Below are positions 45,927-53,977 of a stretch of DNA of 64,000 nt, in pieces (positions within the stretch are counted from its first letter, which is position 1; each line of letters begins with the position of its first letter). The stretch is from Roseicella frigidaeris (GTDB taxonomy: Bacteria > Pseudomonadota > Alphaproteobacteria > Acetobacterales > Acetobacteraceae). Where the stretch lies: contig NZ_QLIX01000004.1 in NCBI RefSeq assembly GCF_003258945.1, positions 62,001 to 126,000 on the forward strand, read 5' to 3'. The notes under the pieces are model-generated. The model searched no databases, had not been told where the DNA came from, and saw only the letters and a list, made by a program, of their open reading frames with translations. The position numbers and the translations under genes were made by a program.

Positions 45927-46319
45927 TCAGCCCCGCAGCCGCGTGTTGTCGCGGAGCCAGGCGGCGAATTCCGCCTCCGGCAGCTCGCCGGCGGCGAGGT
46001 CGAGCACCGCGACCGCGGCTTCCGCCTGGTCGGCGACCAGGTCGAGGCCATTCAGCATGAGGAAGACGCCAGCCGCCGTCAGCCCCGCACGCTTGTTCCC
46101 ATCCACGAAGGGGTGGTTGCGCACGATGCCGGCCGCATAGGCCGCCGCCAGGCGGCACAGATCCGTCTCGCCCTCATAGGCATGGAGGTTGCGTGGCCGC
46201 GCCATGGCACTGTCGAGCAGGCCCTCGTCGCGCATCCCCTCGGCCCCGCCGAACTCGGTCAGGCTTTCGAGATGCAGGAGCTGCAAGGCGCGCCGGGAGA
46301 CCCAGCGCGGCTCGGTCAT
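45927..46319 (-). CDS. doc: Toxin of a toxin-antitoxin pair, Doc/Fic fold
   Basis: 130 residues, Doc length. The Fic-type loop is HPFVDGNKRAG (69-79), as in Phd-Doc toxins that phosphorylate EF-Tu. Also YEGETDLCRLAAAYAAGIVRN before it. The start overlaps the antitoxin stop by 4 bases (ATGA), the usual antitoxin-first order. Partner is AbrB-like rather than Phd. Confidence 0.92.
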   Translation of the reverse strand: MTEPRWVSRRALQLLHLESLTEFGGAEGMRDEGLLDSAMARPRNLHAYEGETDLCRLAAAYAAGIVRNHPFVDGNKRAGLTAAGVFLMLNGLDLVADQAEAAVAVLDLAAGELPEAEFAAWLRDNTRLRG

Positions 46320-46543
46320 TTCGCCAGGATCCGGAAGGTCTCGCGATAGCGCTTCATCAGCTCGCGCCCATGGGTGAGCTGTTCCTCGATCTCCGGCTCG
46401 TGCCGGCGCAGCAACAGGCTGCCATCCGGCGTCTCGACCACCTGCAGGCTATCCCCTTCATCGACCCGCAGCCGGCCCAGCAGCTCCTTCGGCAGGACCA
46501 GCCCCACCGAATTGCCGATCGCCCGCAGCTTCAGGGTCGCCAT
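46316..46543 (-). CDS. AbrB/MazE-like antitoxin
   Basis: 75 residues from the ATG at 46543, with AGGAGAG just before it. Swapped-hairpin SpoVT/AbrB DNA-binding domain: LKLRAIGNSVGLVLPKELLGRLRVDEGDSLQVVETPDGSLLLRRHEP. The acidic C-terminal tail would neutralise Doc. It probably represses its own promoter, in the AT-richer stretch 46570-46600 (TTATAACTAG) with a nearby GTGGCCAC palindrome; that is inference. Confidence 0.9.
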   Translation of the reverse strand: MATLKLRAIGNSVGLVLPKELLGRLRVDEGDSLQVVETPDGSLLLRRHEPEIEEQLTHGRELMKRYRETFRILAK

Positions 46544-46632
46544 GACACTCTCCTGTCGATCCAGCCCATCCGGATCGTGGCCACGAGCGTTATAACTAGG
46601 GATCGGGCCGGGCCGCAAGCGTCATCCCGCCG

Positions 46633-47958
<1,326 letters not shown>

Positions 47959-47962
47959 CGGA

Positions 47963-48538
47963 TCAGGCGGCTTCCAGGGTTTCGAGGATGACGTTGCCGT
48001 TGGTGTAGACGCAGATATCGCCGGCGATCCGCATGGCGCGGCGGCAGATCTCCTCGGCCGAGAGATCCGGCACCGGCAGCAGGGCGCGCGCCGCGGCGAG
48101 GGCGTAATTGCCGCCCGAGCCGATGCCGATCACCGCATCCTCCGGCTCCAGCACATCCCCCTGGCCGGTCAGCAGCAGTGAGCGGCGGGCATCGGCCACG
48201 GCCAGCAGCGCCTCCAGCCGGCGCAGGTAGCGGTCGCTCCGCCAGTCCTTGGCGAGCTCGACGCAGGCGCGCTCGAGCTGGTCGGGGAAGCGCTCCAGCT
48301 TGGCCTCGAGCCGCTCGAGCAGCGTGAAGGCATCGGCCGTCGCGCCGGCGAAGCCGGCGAGCACCTTGCCGCCGGCGATGCGCCGCACCTTGCGGGCATT
48401 GCCCTTGACGACCGTCTGGCCGAGCGAAACCTGGCCGTCGCCAGCCATGGCGACGCGGCCATCCTTGCGGACGGAGAGGATGGTGGTGCCGTGCCAGCCC
48501 GCGAGATCGGGCTGGCCCTGGGTGGAATGGGCAGACAT
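47963..48538 (-). CDS. hslV: ATP-dependent protease peptidase subunit HslV
   Basis: 191 residues from the ATG at 48538. The catalytic Thr follows a 17-residue leader in [27 protein letters not shown], so the propeptide must be removed. N-terminal Thr peptidase of the proteasome-like family. An ATG 12 codons upstream gives an unlikely leader. The DUF5666 lipoprotein gene lies 56 bases upstream in the same direction, so shared transcription is possible. Confidence 0.96.
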   Translation of the reverse strand: MSAHSTQGQPDLAGWHGTTILSVRKDGRVAMAGDGQVSLGQTVVKGNARKVRRIAGGKVLAGFAGATADAFTLLERLEAKLERFPDQLERACVELAKDWRSDRYLRRLEALLAVADARRSLLLTGQGDVLEPEDAVIGIGSGGNYALAAARALLPVPDLSAEEICRRAMRIAGDICVYTNGNVILETLEAA

Positions 48539-48594
48539 GGGGGCGCATGTGGCCCCTTCCGCCCGCCAGGGCAACGGGCTGCCGCGCGGCAGCC

Positions 48595-49938
48595 TCAGCG
48601 CCCGCGGCCGCCGCCGCCCATGGCCCCGCCAGAGCCGCCCCCGGCCGCGCCGCCGGGGCCGCCCGGATCAGGCCATGCCATGCCCGCCCGGTCGCCGCCC
48701 GGCGCCGGCACCAGACCGCGGCCGCCCTCCCAGGCCTCGCGCCCGCCCGCCGGGGCATCGAGCCCGGCGGGCCGGTTCGGCACCGGCGCCGGGCGCATCG
48801 GGTTGGGGCCGGGCCGGGCCGCCGCATCGCCGCCCGGGCCGGGGCGGGCCTCGGCGCCGGGGCCGCTCGGCCGCAGCCCCGTCGCCCGCATCTCGCCGGT
48901 CGCCATCCGTTCCAGGGCGAGGATCGCCCGCCCGGCCCATGGTCCGGCCGGGGCGGCCAGCGCCAGGCCCGGCCCGAGGCGCAGCCGGCCGCCATCCAGG
49001 CTGGCAATGCCCTCGAACAGGATCCGCCCCGTGCCCGGCGGAAACAGCGCCGCCGGGTCGGTCCCCAGCGGATCGGGGGCGATGCGGGCCTCCCGCAGCG
49101 CGCCGCCGGCGTAGCGGCCGGTGATCACCGCCAGCCCCGGTGCCGGGCCCGGCGCCGCACCGGACGCCGCCGGCTGCACCGGCAGGACGCCAACGCGCCA
49201 GCCCTTCTCCGTGCGCGCCAACGGGCCATGCACCGTGACCAGCCCCGGCCGGCGCGGATCGAGCCGCGTCGCCTGCACCACCCCGTCCGGCCGCGGCAAG
49301 CCGCTCACCGCCACCCATTGCCCGGGCCGCGGCGCGGTCAGGCCGAGGGTCGAGGGCGTGACGGCGACCCGCTGCCCGGCCACCCGCAGCAGCCCATCGG
49401 GGCCGATCGCCTCGACCGGGCCGGAGACCTCGTGCCGGATGCGGATGCCGAGCGCCCGCAGCGCCCGCTCCGGCCCCGCCGCCTCGACGAGCGCCACCTG
49501 CCCGGCCCGGAGGTCGCCCGGCCCGGCAGCCGCGCCGTCGATCTGCACCGGCAGGTCGGCCGCCAACGCCACCTCCTGGCCGCCGAGGCAGAGGCTGGCG
49601 AAGCCCGTGATCACCGCGACGATGCCGGTGCCGCCGATCCCGCGCTCGGCCTGGCGGATCGCGGGCGCGCCGGTGCCACCGATGCCCCGGTCCCCCTCCG
49701 CCACCGCCGTGCCGATGCCGGTGCCGCCGATGCCGCGCTCGGCGAGGCGGGGTGGCACGGTGTCGGGCGGTGGGCCGCCATCCGGGCCGACGCGGCAGAC
49801 CGCGCCGGCGCCCGCCGGGGCCGCCGCGGCATGGGGCGGCGGCGCCGATGCCGGCGGCGTGCAGCCCGCGAGCGACGCCAGGGCCAGGCCGAGGCGGAGG
49901 AGCGCGGCGCCGCGGCGGGCTGCCTCAGCCGCCGGCAC
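48595..49938 (-). CDS. DUF5666 domain lipoprotein, copy a, with ERGIGGTG repeats
   Basis: 447 residues from the GTG at 49938, preceded by GGAGGAGGA. Lipobox ASLAGC (Cys26), then [10 protein letters not shown] and three copies of a decamer-like unit: [10 protein letters not shown] (65-74), GDRGIGGTG (82-90), [10 protein letters not shown] (96-105). The middle has DUF5666-like beta domains ([57 protein letters not shown]) and a Gly/Pro-rich end. It overlaps the upstream DUF6502 gene by 14 bases and so is co-translated. A paralogous gene pair lies at 53102-55443. Function unknown; envelope location likely. Confidence 0.82.
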   Translation of the reverse strand: MPAAEAARRGAALLRLGLALASLAGCTPPASAPPPHAAAAPAGAGAVCRVGPDGGPPPDTVPPRLAERGIGGTGIGTAVAEGDRGIGGTGAPAIRQAERGIGGTGIVAVITGFASLCLGGQEVALAADLPVQIDGAAAGPGDLRAGQVALVEAAGPERALRALGIRIRHEVSGPVEAIGPDGLLRVAGQRVAVTPSTLGLTAPRPGQWVAVSGLPRPDGVVQATRLDPRRPGLVTVHGPLARTEKGWRVGVLPVQPAASGAAPGPAPGLAVITGRYAGGALREARIAPDPLGTDPAALFPPGTGRILFEGIASLDGGRLRLGPGLALAAPAGPWAGRAILALERMATGEMRATGLRPSGPGAEARPGPGGDAAARPGPNPMRPAPVPNRPAGLDAPAGGREAWEGGRGLVPAPGGDRAGMAWPDPGGPGGAAGGGSGGAMGGGGRGR

Positions 49939-50746
49939 CGGGGTCCTCCTCCTCGACATAGAGATAGACCCCGAGATTGACCCGCCGGGTCGGCGTCCCC
50001 GCCGGCAGCGCCTGCCCCTCCTCGGCCTCCGCGAGGCTGAGGGCGAGGCGGTTGAGGTCGAGCAGCATGCGCTGCGCCGCCTTGCGGCCCTCCGCCTCCA
50101 GCCGGGCGGCGGCGGCGGGGCCGAGGCGGTCGTAATGCAGGCTGCGCTCGAGGAAGGGCGGCGCCTCCCCGGCCAGCAGGTTGCCGGCCGCCGCGGCCAT
50201 GTGGTCGTGCAGGTTGCGGGCGAAGTAGTAGAGCTGCGCCGCGCTGCCGGGCGGCGGCAGGAAGGCGGTGGCCAGCAGGCAGACCCGGCCGGCCGCGTCC
50301 AGGGTGACGCGCCCCTGGCCGAGCCAGTCGTCCAGCACGGCCCGCGGCCGCACGTCCCGGGTGACGGCGGTGACCAGGCTCTCGAAGGAGGGGGCGGCGC
50401 CGCTGCGCGGCAGGGGCAGGGGCCGCCCGGCCGCATCGGTGGTGGCGGGCGAGCCGAGCCAGCGCGCCATGATCTGCGTATCGAGCGTGACCACCGCCGG
50501 CGGCGCGGGGGGCTCCGGGGCGCGCTGGCGGCGCAGCTCCTTGCGGTGGATGCCGGTCAGCAGGCTGATCCGGCTGTCGGTGCGGGCGCGCGGCTCGGTC
50601 AGCAGGTCACGCCGGGCCACCTCCACATAGAGGCCGCGCAGCAGGCCGGCGAGCACCGGGAAGGTGATGCCGCGGCGAATCAGCAGGCGCACCAGGGGCC
50701 GCAGCAGCCGGCCGAGGGGGGCGAGCAGCAGGTCCGGGGGCGCCAC
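49925..50746 (-). CDS. DUF6502 family protein, copy a
   Basis: About 273 residues from the GTG at 50746. An ATG at 50839 (adding 31 residues) falls inside palindrome P1, which looks like promoter/operator DNA, so the shorter start is preferred, though no good ribosome binding site is seen. N-terminal region: LLRPLVRLLIRRGITFPVLAGLLRGLYVEVARRDLL, then SRISLLTGIHRKELRR, which reads like a winged helix-turn-helix. The middle has RAVLDDWLGQGRV and AQLYYFARNLHDHMAAAAGNLL. The C-terminus ends RRVNLGVYLYVEEEDP. The protein overlaps the DUF5666 gene. I assign DUF6502 from memory of family sequences; a DNA-binding role is inference. Confidence 0.78.
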   Translation of the reverse strand: MAPPDLLLAPLGRLLRPLVRLLIRRGITFPVLAGLLRGLYVEVARRDLLTEPRARTDSRISLLTGIHRKELRRQRAPEPPAPPAVVTLDTQIMARWLGSPATTDAAGRPLPLPRSGAAPSFESLVTAVTRDVRPRAVLDDWLGQGRVTLDAAGRVCLLATAFLPPPGSAAQLYYFARNLHDHMAAAAGNLLAGEAPPFLERSLHYDRLGPAAAARLEAEGRKAAQRMLLDLNRLALSLAEAEEGQALPAGTPTRRVNLGVYLYVEEEDPGAGG

Positions 50747-50819
50747 GGCGGCACGGTCGGGGGGCGTTGCGGTGATCGGGGGCGATCCTGCGGGAGAGCT
50801 AGATGTAGAGCCTTTACGA

Positions 50820-50838
50820 TGTGGGACATAGACCCACA
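50820..50838 (-). promoter_or_regulatory. GTGGGA-type palindrome P1 upstream of DUF6502 copy a
   Basis: TGTGGGACATAGACCCACA, TGTGGG/CCCACA half-sites. Read leftward, TGATTG lies before it and TCGTAA after it at promoter spacing (17), so it may overlie the promoter of the DUF6502-DUF5666 pair. One of four related palindromes in 50.8-53.0 kb. Confidence 0.5.
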
Positions 50839-50844
50839 ATCAGC

Positions 50845-50873
50845 TTGACGTGGGAAATTTCCCCACATATCTC
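50845..50873 (+). promoter_or_regulatory. Promoter with GGGAAATTTCCC palindrome in the spacer (P2), for the orphan kinase
   Basis: TTGACG (50845-50850), a 17-base spacer containing the perfect 12-bp palindrome GGGAAATTTCCC (50852-50863), then TATCTC (50868-50873). The kinase ATG at 50922 lies about 40 bases beyond the expected start. The same design occurs at 51891. A repressor binding the palindrome would block polymerase directly. Confidence 0.65.
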
Positions 50874-50921
50874 CTGTCCATCGGCCGCCCGCTCCCCCGC
50901 CCCGCGCCACTCCTCGTGAGG

Positions 50922-51590
50922 ATGACCCAGCCCTTGCTCAGCCTCGCCCCTTCCCCCGCTCCCGGCCCCGTCGCCGACAGCCTCCTCCCCCGGCTGACGG
51001 CGGCGGAATTCCGCCAGTTGCGGCACCAGACGAAGAACGCGCTGCAGCGCATCCTCTTCATGATCGACGCGCACCCGGCGCTGCGGCAGACCGAGGCGAG
51101 CCGCGCGGTCGCGGCCGACCTGCACCGTCGCATCCAGCTCACGGCCACGATCTCGGATGCGCTCTTCGGCCTGACACGGGCGCCGGCGCCCTTCGCCGAG
51201 CGGCTCGGGACGCTCGCCGAATCGGTGACGGCGCTGCTCGGCGCGCCCGGACAGGATATCCGGCTTCGCCTGCGCCTGGCCGGCCAGTGTCCGGAGCCGC
51301 TGCAGGAGGCGGTGCTGCGGGTGGCGCACGAGTTCGTCGGCAACGCCATCAAGCACGGCCTCTACTCCCGCCTCTCCGGCGAGGTCGAGCTGCGGCTGGA
51401 GCAGGATGGCGACGAGCTGCGGCTGCTGGTCCTCGACGATGGCTGGGGCTGGGCGGAGCCCATGGTGGCGGGCGAGGGGCTGTCGCTCGCCCGGGTCATC
51501 GCCGCCCGGGAGGCGGGCCGCGTGACACTGGACCGGCGCGGCGACCGCACCGTGGCGATGCTGGCGCTGCCGCTGGCGGCCAGAGCGTGA
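50922..51590 (+). CDS. Orphan sensor histidine kinase, HisKA_2/HWE-like, lacking a sensor domain
   Basis: 222 residues from the ATG at 50922 (GTGAGG before it); an earlier in-frame ATG at 50850 is inside the promoter. Dimerisation/phosphoacceptor motif RQLRHQTKNALQRILFMI (His35), ATPase domain VLRVAHEFVGNAIKHGL (N-box), VLDDGWGW and GEGLSLARV. There is no transmembrane, PAS or GAF domain, so the protein is a soluble catalytic module or works with a partner. No response regulator gene is adjacent. The stop codon (TGA, 51588-51590) lies in repeat D3. Promoter P2 carries the local palindrome. Confidence 0.85.
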   Translation: MTQPLLSLAPSPAPGPVADSLLPRLTAAEFRQLRHQTKNALQRILFMIDAHPALRQTEASRAVAADLHRRIQLTATISDALFGLTRAPAPFAERLGTLAESVTALLGAPGQDIRLRLRLAGQCPEPLQEAVLRVAHEFVGNAIKHGLYSRLSGEVELRLEQDGDELRLLVLDDGWGWAEPMVAGEGLSLARVIAAREAGRVTLDRRGDRTVAMLALPLAARA

Positions 51591-51653
51591 TCGCCTGAGG
51601 TGGACGCGCCGAAGGCGTGAATCACGCGACCGAACAAGGCGCTAGACCATGCT
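51582..51653. repeat. Hairpin repeat element, family D, copy 3 (inverted)
   Basis: Reverse orientation of the 42776 copy: AGAGCGTGATCGCCTGAGGTG..., then GAAGGCGTGAATCACGCGACCGAACAAGGCG, then CTAGACCATG. It begins with the kinase stop codon. After it, 51651-51665 forms another small hairpin (CTCCGC/GCGGAG), and 51699-51714 a third (GAAGTCC/GGACTTC). Confidence 0.68.
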
Positions 51654-51890
51654 CCGCGAAGCGGAGCGAGCGGATCGTGGTCTGATGTTCCGATCTCGAA
51701 GTCCGCAGGACTTCGGGATCTGCCCTGGCGCCCCTGATCCGCGGCGCTCCTGGAATTTGCCGCGGGACGCCACCGCCCCCCTCGCCGCCGTCGCTGCTCC
51801 GGCGGGCCCCTCCCCCAGCTCCGGCTGCGTGACGCCTCGTCGGCACGACCAATCGAGGCGCGCAAAACAGCGCTTAGAGAAACTTATCTG
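51654..51890. other. Intergenic stretch with small hairpins, no gene
   Basis: The first part after repeat D3 has two inverted repeats (GCTCCGC-type and GAAGTCC/GGACTTC). The rest, GC-rich until about 51830, has no recognisable gene; open frames here look spurious. From 51860 the GC drops and the P3 promoter begins. Confidence 0.45.
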
Positions 51891-51919
51891 TTGATGTGGG
51901 ATTTAATCCCACATACTAT
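51891..51919 (+). promoter_or_regulatory. Promoter with TGTGGGATTTAATCCCACA palindrome in the spacer (P3)
   Basis: TTGATG (51891-51896), a 17-base spacer filled by the palindrome arms (TGTGGGATT and AATCCCACA), then TACTAT (51914-51919). Nearly the same layout as P2. The palindrome is the most perfect of the four (9-bp arms, one centre base). Downstream lies an ATG at 51926 opening a 33-codon frame of no visible family, and further on the 126-residue gene at 52176. Confidence 0.65.
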
Positions 51920-52175
51920 ACACCCATGCACCGCACCCGAAAAACCACGATCATCTGGACTATCGGGCGCATCGTCCCATCCCCGGGACATGCCGGGACC
52001 ACGCAGATCACAATAAATCTGCGGTAATATATCCGACACGCCGCAAAGGCGTTTCTTGCTTCACTGACGGGCACAGGGGATTACAGGACGAATACTTGGA
52101 TTTGTCCTGCTGTCGGTCTCCGTGCGGTGCCATGTCCACCCCTGTTGCCTCGTCCTTCACACGGAGTCTCTTTCC

Positions 52176-52556
52176 ATGGCGGATTCGACCACGACGGCCA
52201 CCACCGAGGCCGCAAGCACGACCTCCACCGCCTCCACGACGACACCCCCGGCCATGCCGCCGGCGCCCGGCGGGCACGCCCCGCACGCGCCCGGCGACCA
52301 TCCGCCGCCGAGCGGCCTGGCCGGCGAGGCCTTCGTCTTCGGCCATGGGCCTGGGCCTCACGACCTCCCGCCGCCGGCCGGCGACACGGACGCCACCACC
52401 ACGACCGGGGATGCCGGCACGGGCGATGCCGGGTCGACGACGGGCACGGGCACGACCAGCGAGACGGCGCCGGAGACCACCGCGCCCACCCCGCCCGCCT
52501 TCGCGCATGACCATCCGATGGGCGGCGACCCCGCCCACGACGCGCTCTTCGCGTGA
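52176..52556 (+). CDS. Thr/Pro/His-rich low-complexity small protein
   Basis: 126 residues from the ATG at 52176 with GGAG at about 52163. N-terminal part is dominated by Thr, Ser and Ala (DSTTTATTEAASTTSTAST), the middle by Pro/His/Gly (GGHAPHAPGDHPPP, FVFGHGPGPHDLPPP) and the end by Thr/Glu/Ala. No membrane segment or signal is visible, so it would be disordered and possibly cation-binding through His/Asp. Composition is unlike other genes here, so it is either a real disordered protein or a chance open frame; the upstream promoter P3 and ribosome site favour the former. Function unknown. Confidence 0.5.
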   Translation: MADSTTTATTEAASTTSTASTTTPPAMPPAPGGHAPHAPGDHPPPSGLAGEAFVFGHGPGPHDLPPPAGDTDATTTTGDAGTGDAGSTTGTGTTSETAPETTAPTPPAFAHDHPMGGDPAHDALFA

Positions 52557-52639
52557 GACGCGCGGCGCCGGCACCCTGCCGGCGCCGCTGCTCCCGCCGC
52601 TGCCCCCACCGCCTGGGGTGAGGGCCGGGCCGCCGGGCC

Positions 52640-52855
52640 CTACCAGGGCTCGCCGAAAGGAACGTCGCGGATCTCCGCCCGCAGGCGCTGCCAATGCCGC
52701 GTCAGCCAATCGCGGCAGCGCCGGACCCAATGCGCCCAGCCCTCCGGCCGCGGCGCCACGGCCGGCTGTGACGGCAGGGCGAGCGGCCGGCGGCGGTGCG
52801 GCCGCCGGGCCTGTGCGTGCCGCGTCGGCCGCCGCGGATGCATGCGCGGCATCAT
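52640..52855 (-). CDS. Hypothetical small basic protein (71 residues)
   Basis: Arg/Pro-rich N terminus, then a helical stretch WAHWVRRCRDWLTRHWQRLRAEIRDVPFGEPW. Unrecognised. A better-aligned leftward promoter (TTGACG at 53014-53009 with the P4 palindrome in the spacer) lies upstream, but the -10 (CAGTGA) is poor. Could be a spurious frame; listed because the Trp-rich end is unusually ordered and P4 points towards it as well as towards the DUF6502 gene. Confidence 0.3.
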   Translation of the reverse strand: MMPRMHPRRPTRHAQARRPHRRRPLALPSQPAVAPRPEGWAHWVRRCRDWLTRHWQRLRAEIRDVPFGEPW

Positions 52856-52993
52856 GCGCCGCGCGCGCCGGCGGCAGGGAAACGGGGCGCGGCGCGGTGC
52901 GGTGGCACCGGCCCGACAGTGCGGGCGGCAGGGTCCATGTCCGGGATCCGGGCCTGCGAAGACAGGCGGTTCGTTAGGGTCGGCATCACTGCA

Positions 52994-53008
52994 TGGGAAA
53001 TATTCCCA
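52994..53008. promoter_or_regulatory. GTGGGA-type palindrome P4 upstream of DUF6502 copy b
   Basis: TGGGAAATATTCCCA, flanked on one side by CG and then TCAAGC. The reverse strand reads TTGACG-TGGGAATATTTCCCA, the same -35/half-site join as at P2. It lies 94 bases before the DUF6502 copy b start. Weak -10 elements in both directions. Confidence 0.5.
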
Positions 53009-53101
53009 CGTCAAGCGCCGACCGCAGCGGCCAGCCCGCCCCCGCAGGCCCTTTCCCCTGCGCCTTCCCACGGCTGCGTCAATTCTCTCGCGGCAGGAGC
53101 G

Positions 53102-53977
53102 ATGCTATGGGGCAAGGAGCCGGCCGGAAGCCCTGGATTGACCTCTTCTCCCGAACGCCCGACGGCCGAGGCGCTCGTCGGTCCCCTCCGACGCATGCTG
53201 CGGCCCCTCGTCCGTTTCCTGATCCAGTGCGGCGTGACCTTTCCCGTGCTGGCCGAATTGCTTCGCGGCCTCTATCTCGACGTCGCCCGGGCCGAGTTGC
53301 CCGGCAGCCCCCCGCGCACCGACAGCCGCGTCAGCCTGATCACCGGCATCCATCGCAAGGAGGTGCGGCGCCACCGCGGCGCCACCGGCCCGGAGGAGGC
53401 GCCGGCGGTGGTCACCCTGGGCAGCCAGATCATCGCCCGCTGGCTGGGCGACCCCGCCTTCGCCGGCCCCGACGGCGCGCCGCGCGCCCTGGCGCGCCTG
53501 CGCGTGCCGGGGGAACCCTCCTTCGAGGCGCTGGTCGAGGCGGTGACGAGCGACATGCGGCCGCGCGCCGTGCTCGATGAGTGGCTGAGCCTCGGCCTGG
53601 TCAGCCTCGGCGCGGATGACCGGGTCACCCTCGATGCCACGGCCTTCCTGCCGCGGCCGGGCCAGGAGGCGCAGCTCTTCTACTTCGCGCGCAACCTGGG
53701 CGACCATCTGGCCGCCGCGACCGCCAATGTCGCCGCCGCGGCCAGGCCGCCCTTCATCGATCGCAGCGTGCATTACGACCGGCTCGACCCGGCGGTGGCG
53801 GCGGCGCTGGAGGCGGTGGCCCGCGAGGCGGCGGAGCGGGTGCTGGTCGAGGTGAACCGCCAGGCCCTGGGGATGGTCGGGGAGGAGGCGCCCGCCGCCG
53901 GGCCCCGCCCCACGCGCCGGGTCAATCTCGGCGTCTATCTCTACGTCGAGGACGAGCCGCCGGACGAGGCGCGGTGA
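53102..53977 (+). CDS. DUF6502 family protein, copy b
   Basis: 291 residues from the ATG at 53102, with AGGAG 2 bases too close to be ideal. Clearly paralogous to copy a: MLRPLVRFLIQCGVTFPVLAELLRGLYLDVARAEL, DSRVSLITGIHRKEVRR, VVTLGSQIIARWLGDP, PRAVLDEWLSLGLV, YYFARNLGDHLAAA-like FYFARNLGDHLAAA, RRVNLGVYLYVEDE. The N-terminal third again reads as a winged helix-turn-helix. It overlaps the DUF5666 gene by GTGA. The function is unknown; the shared palindromes suggest that it may regulate the local genes. Confidence 0.82.
   Translation: MLWGKEPAGSPGLTSSPERPTAEALVGPLRRMLRPLVRFLIQCGVTFPVLAELLRGLYLDVARAELPGSPPRTDSRVSLITGIHRKEVRRHRGATGPEEAPAVVTLGSQIIARWLGDPAFAGPDGAPRALARLRVPGEPSFEALVEAVTSDMRPRAVLDEWLSLGLVSLGADDRVTLDATAFLPRPGQEAQLFYFARNLGDHLAAATANVAAAARPPFIDRSVHYDRLDPAVAAALEAVAREAAERVLVEVNRQALGMVGEEAPAAGPRPTRRVNLGVYLYVEDEPPDEAR

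Noticed and set aside
51926-52027. 33-codon frame starting 6 bases after the P3 -10 box, possibly leaderless
   Set aside because: No family resemblance, composition not distinctive, no conservation evidence; kept only as a note under P3.
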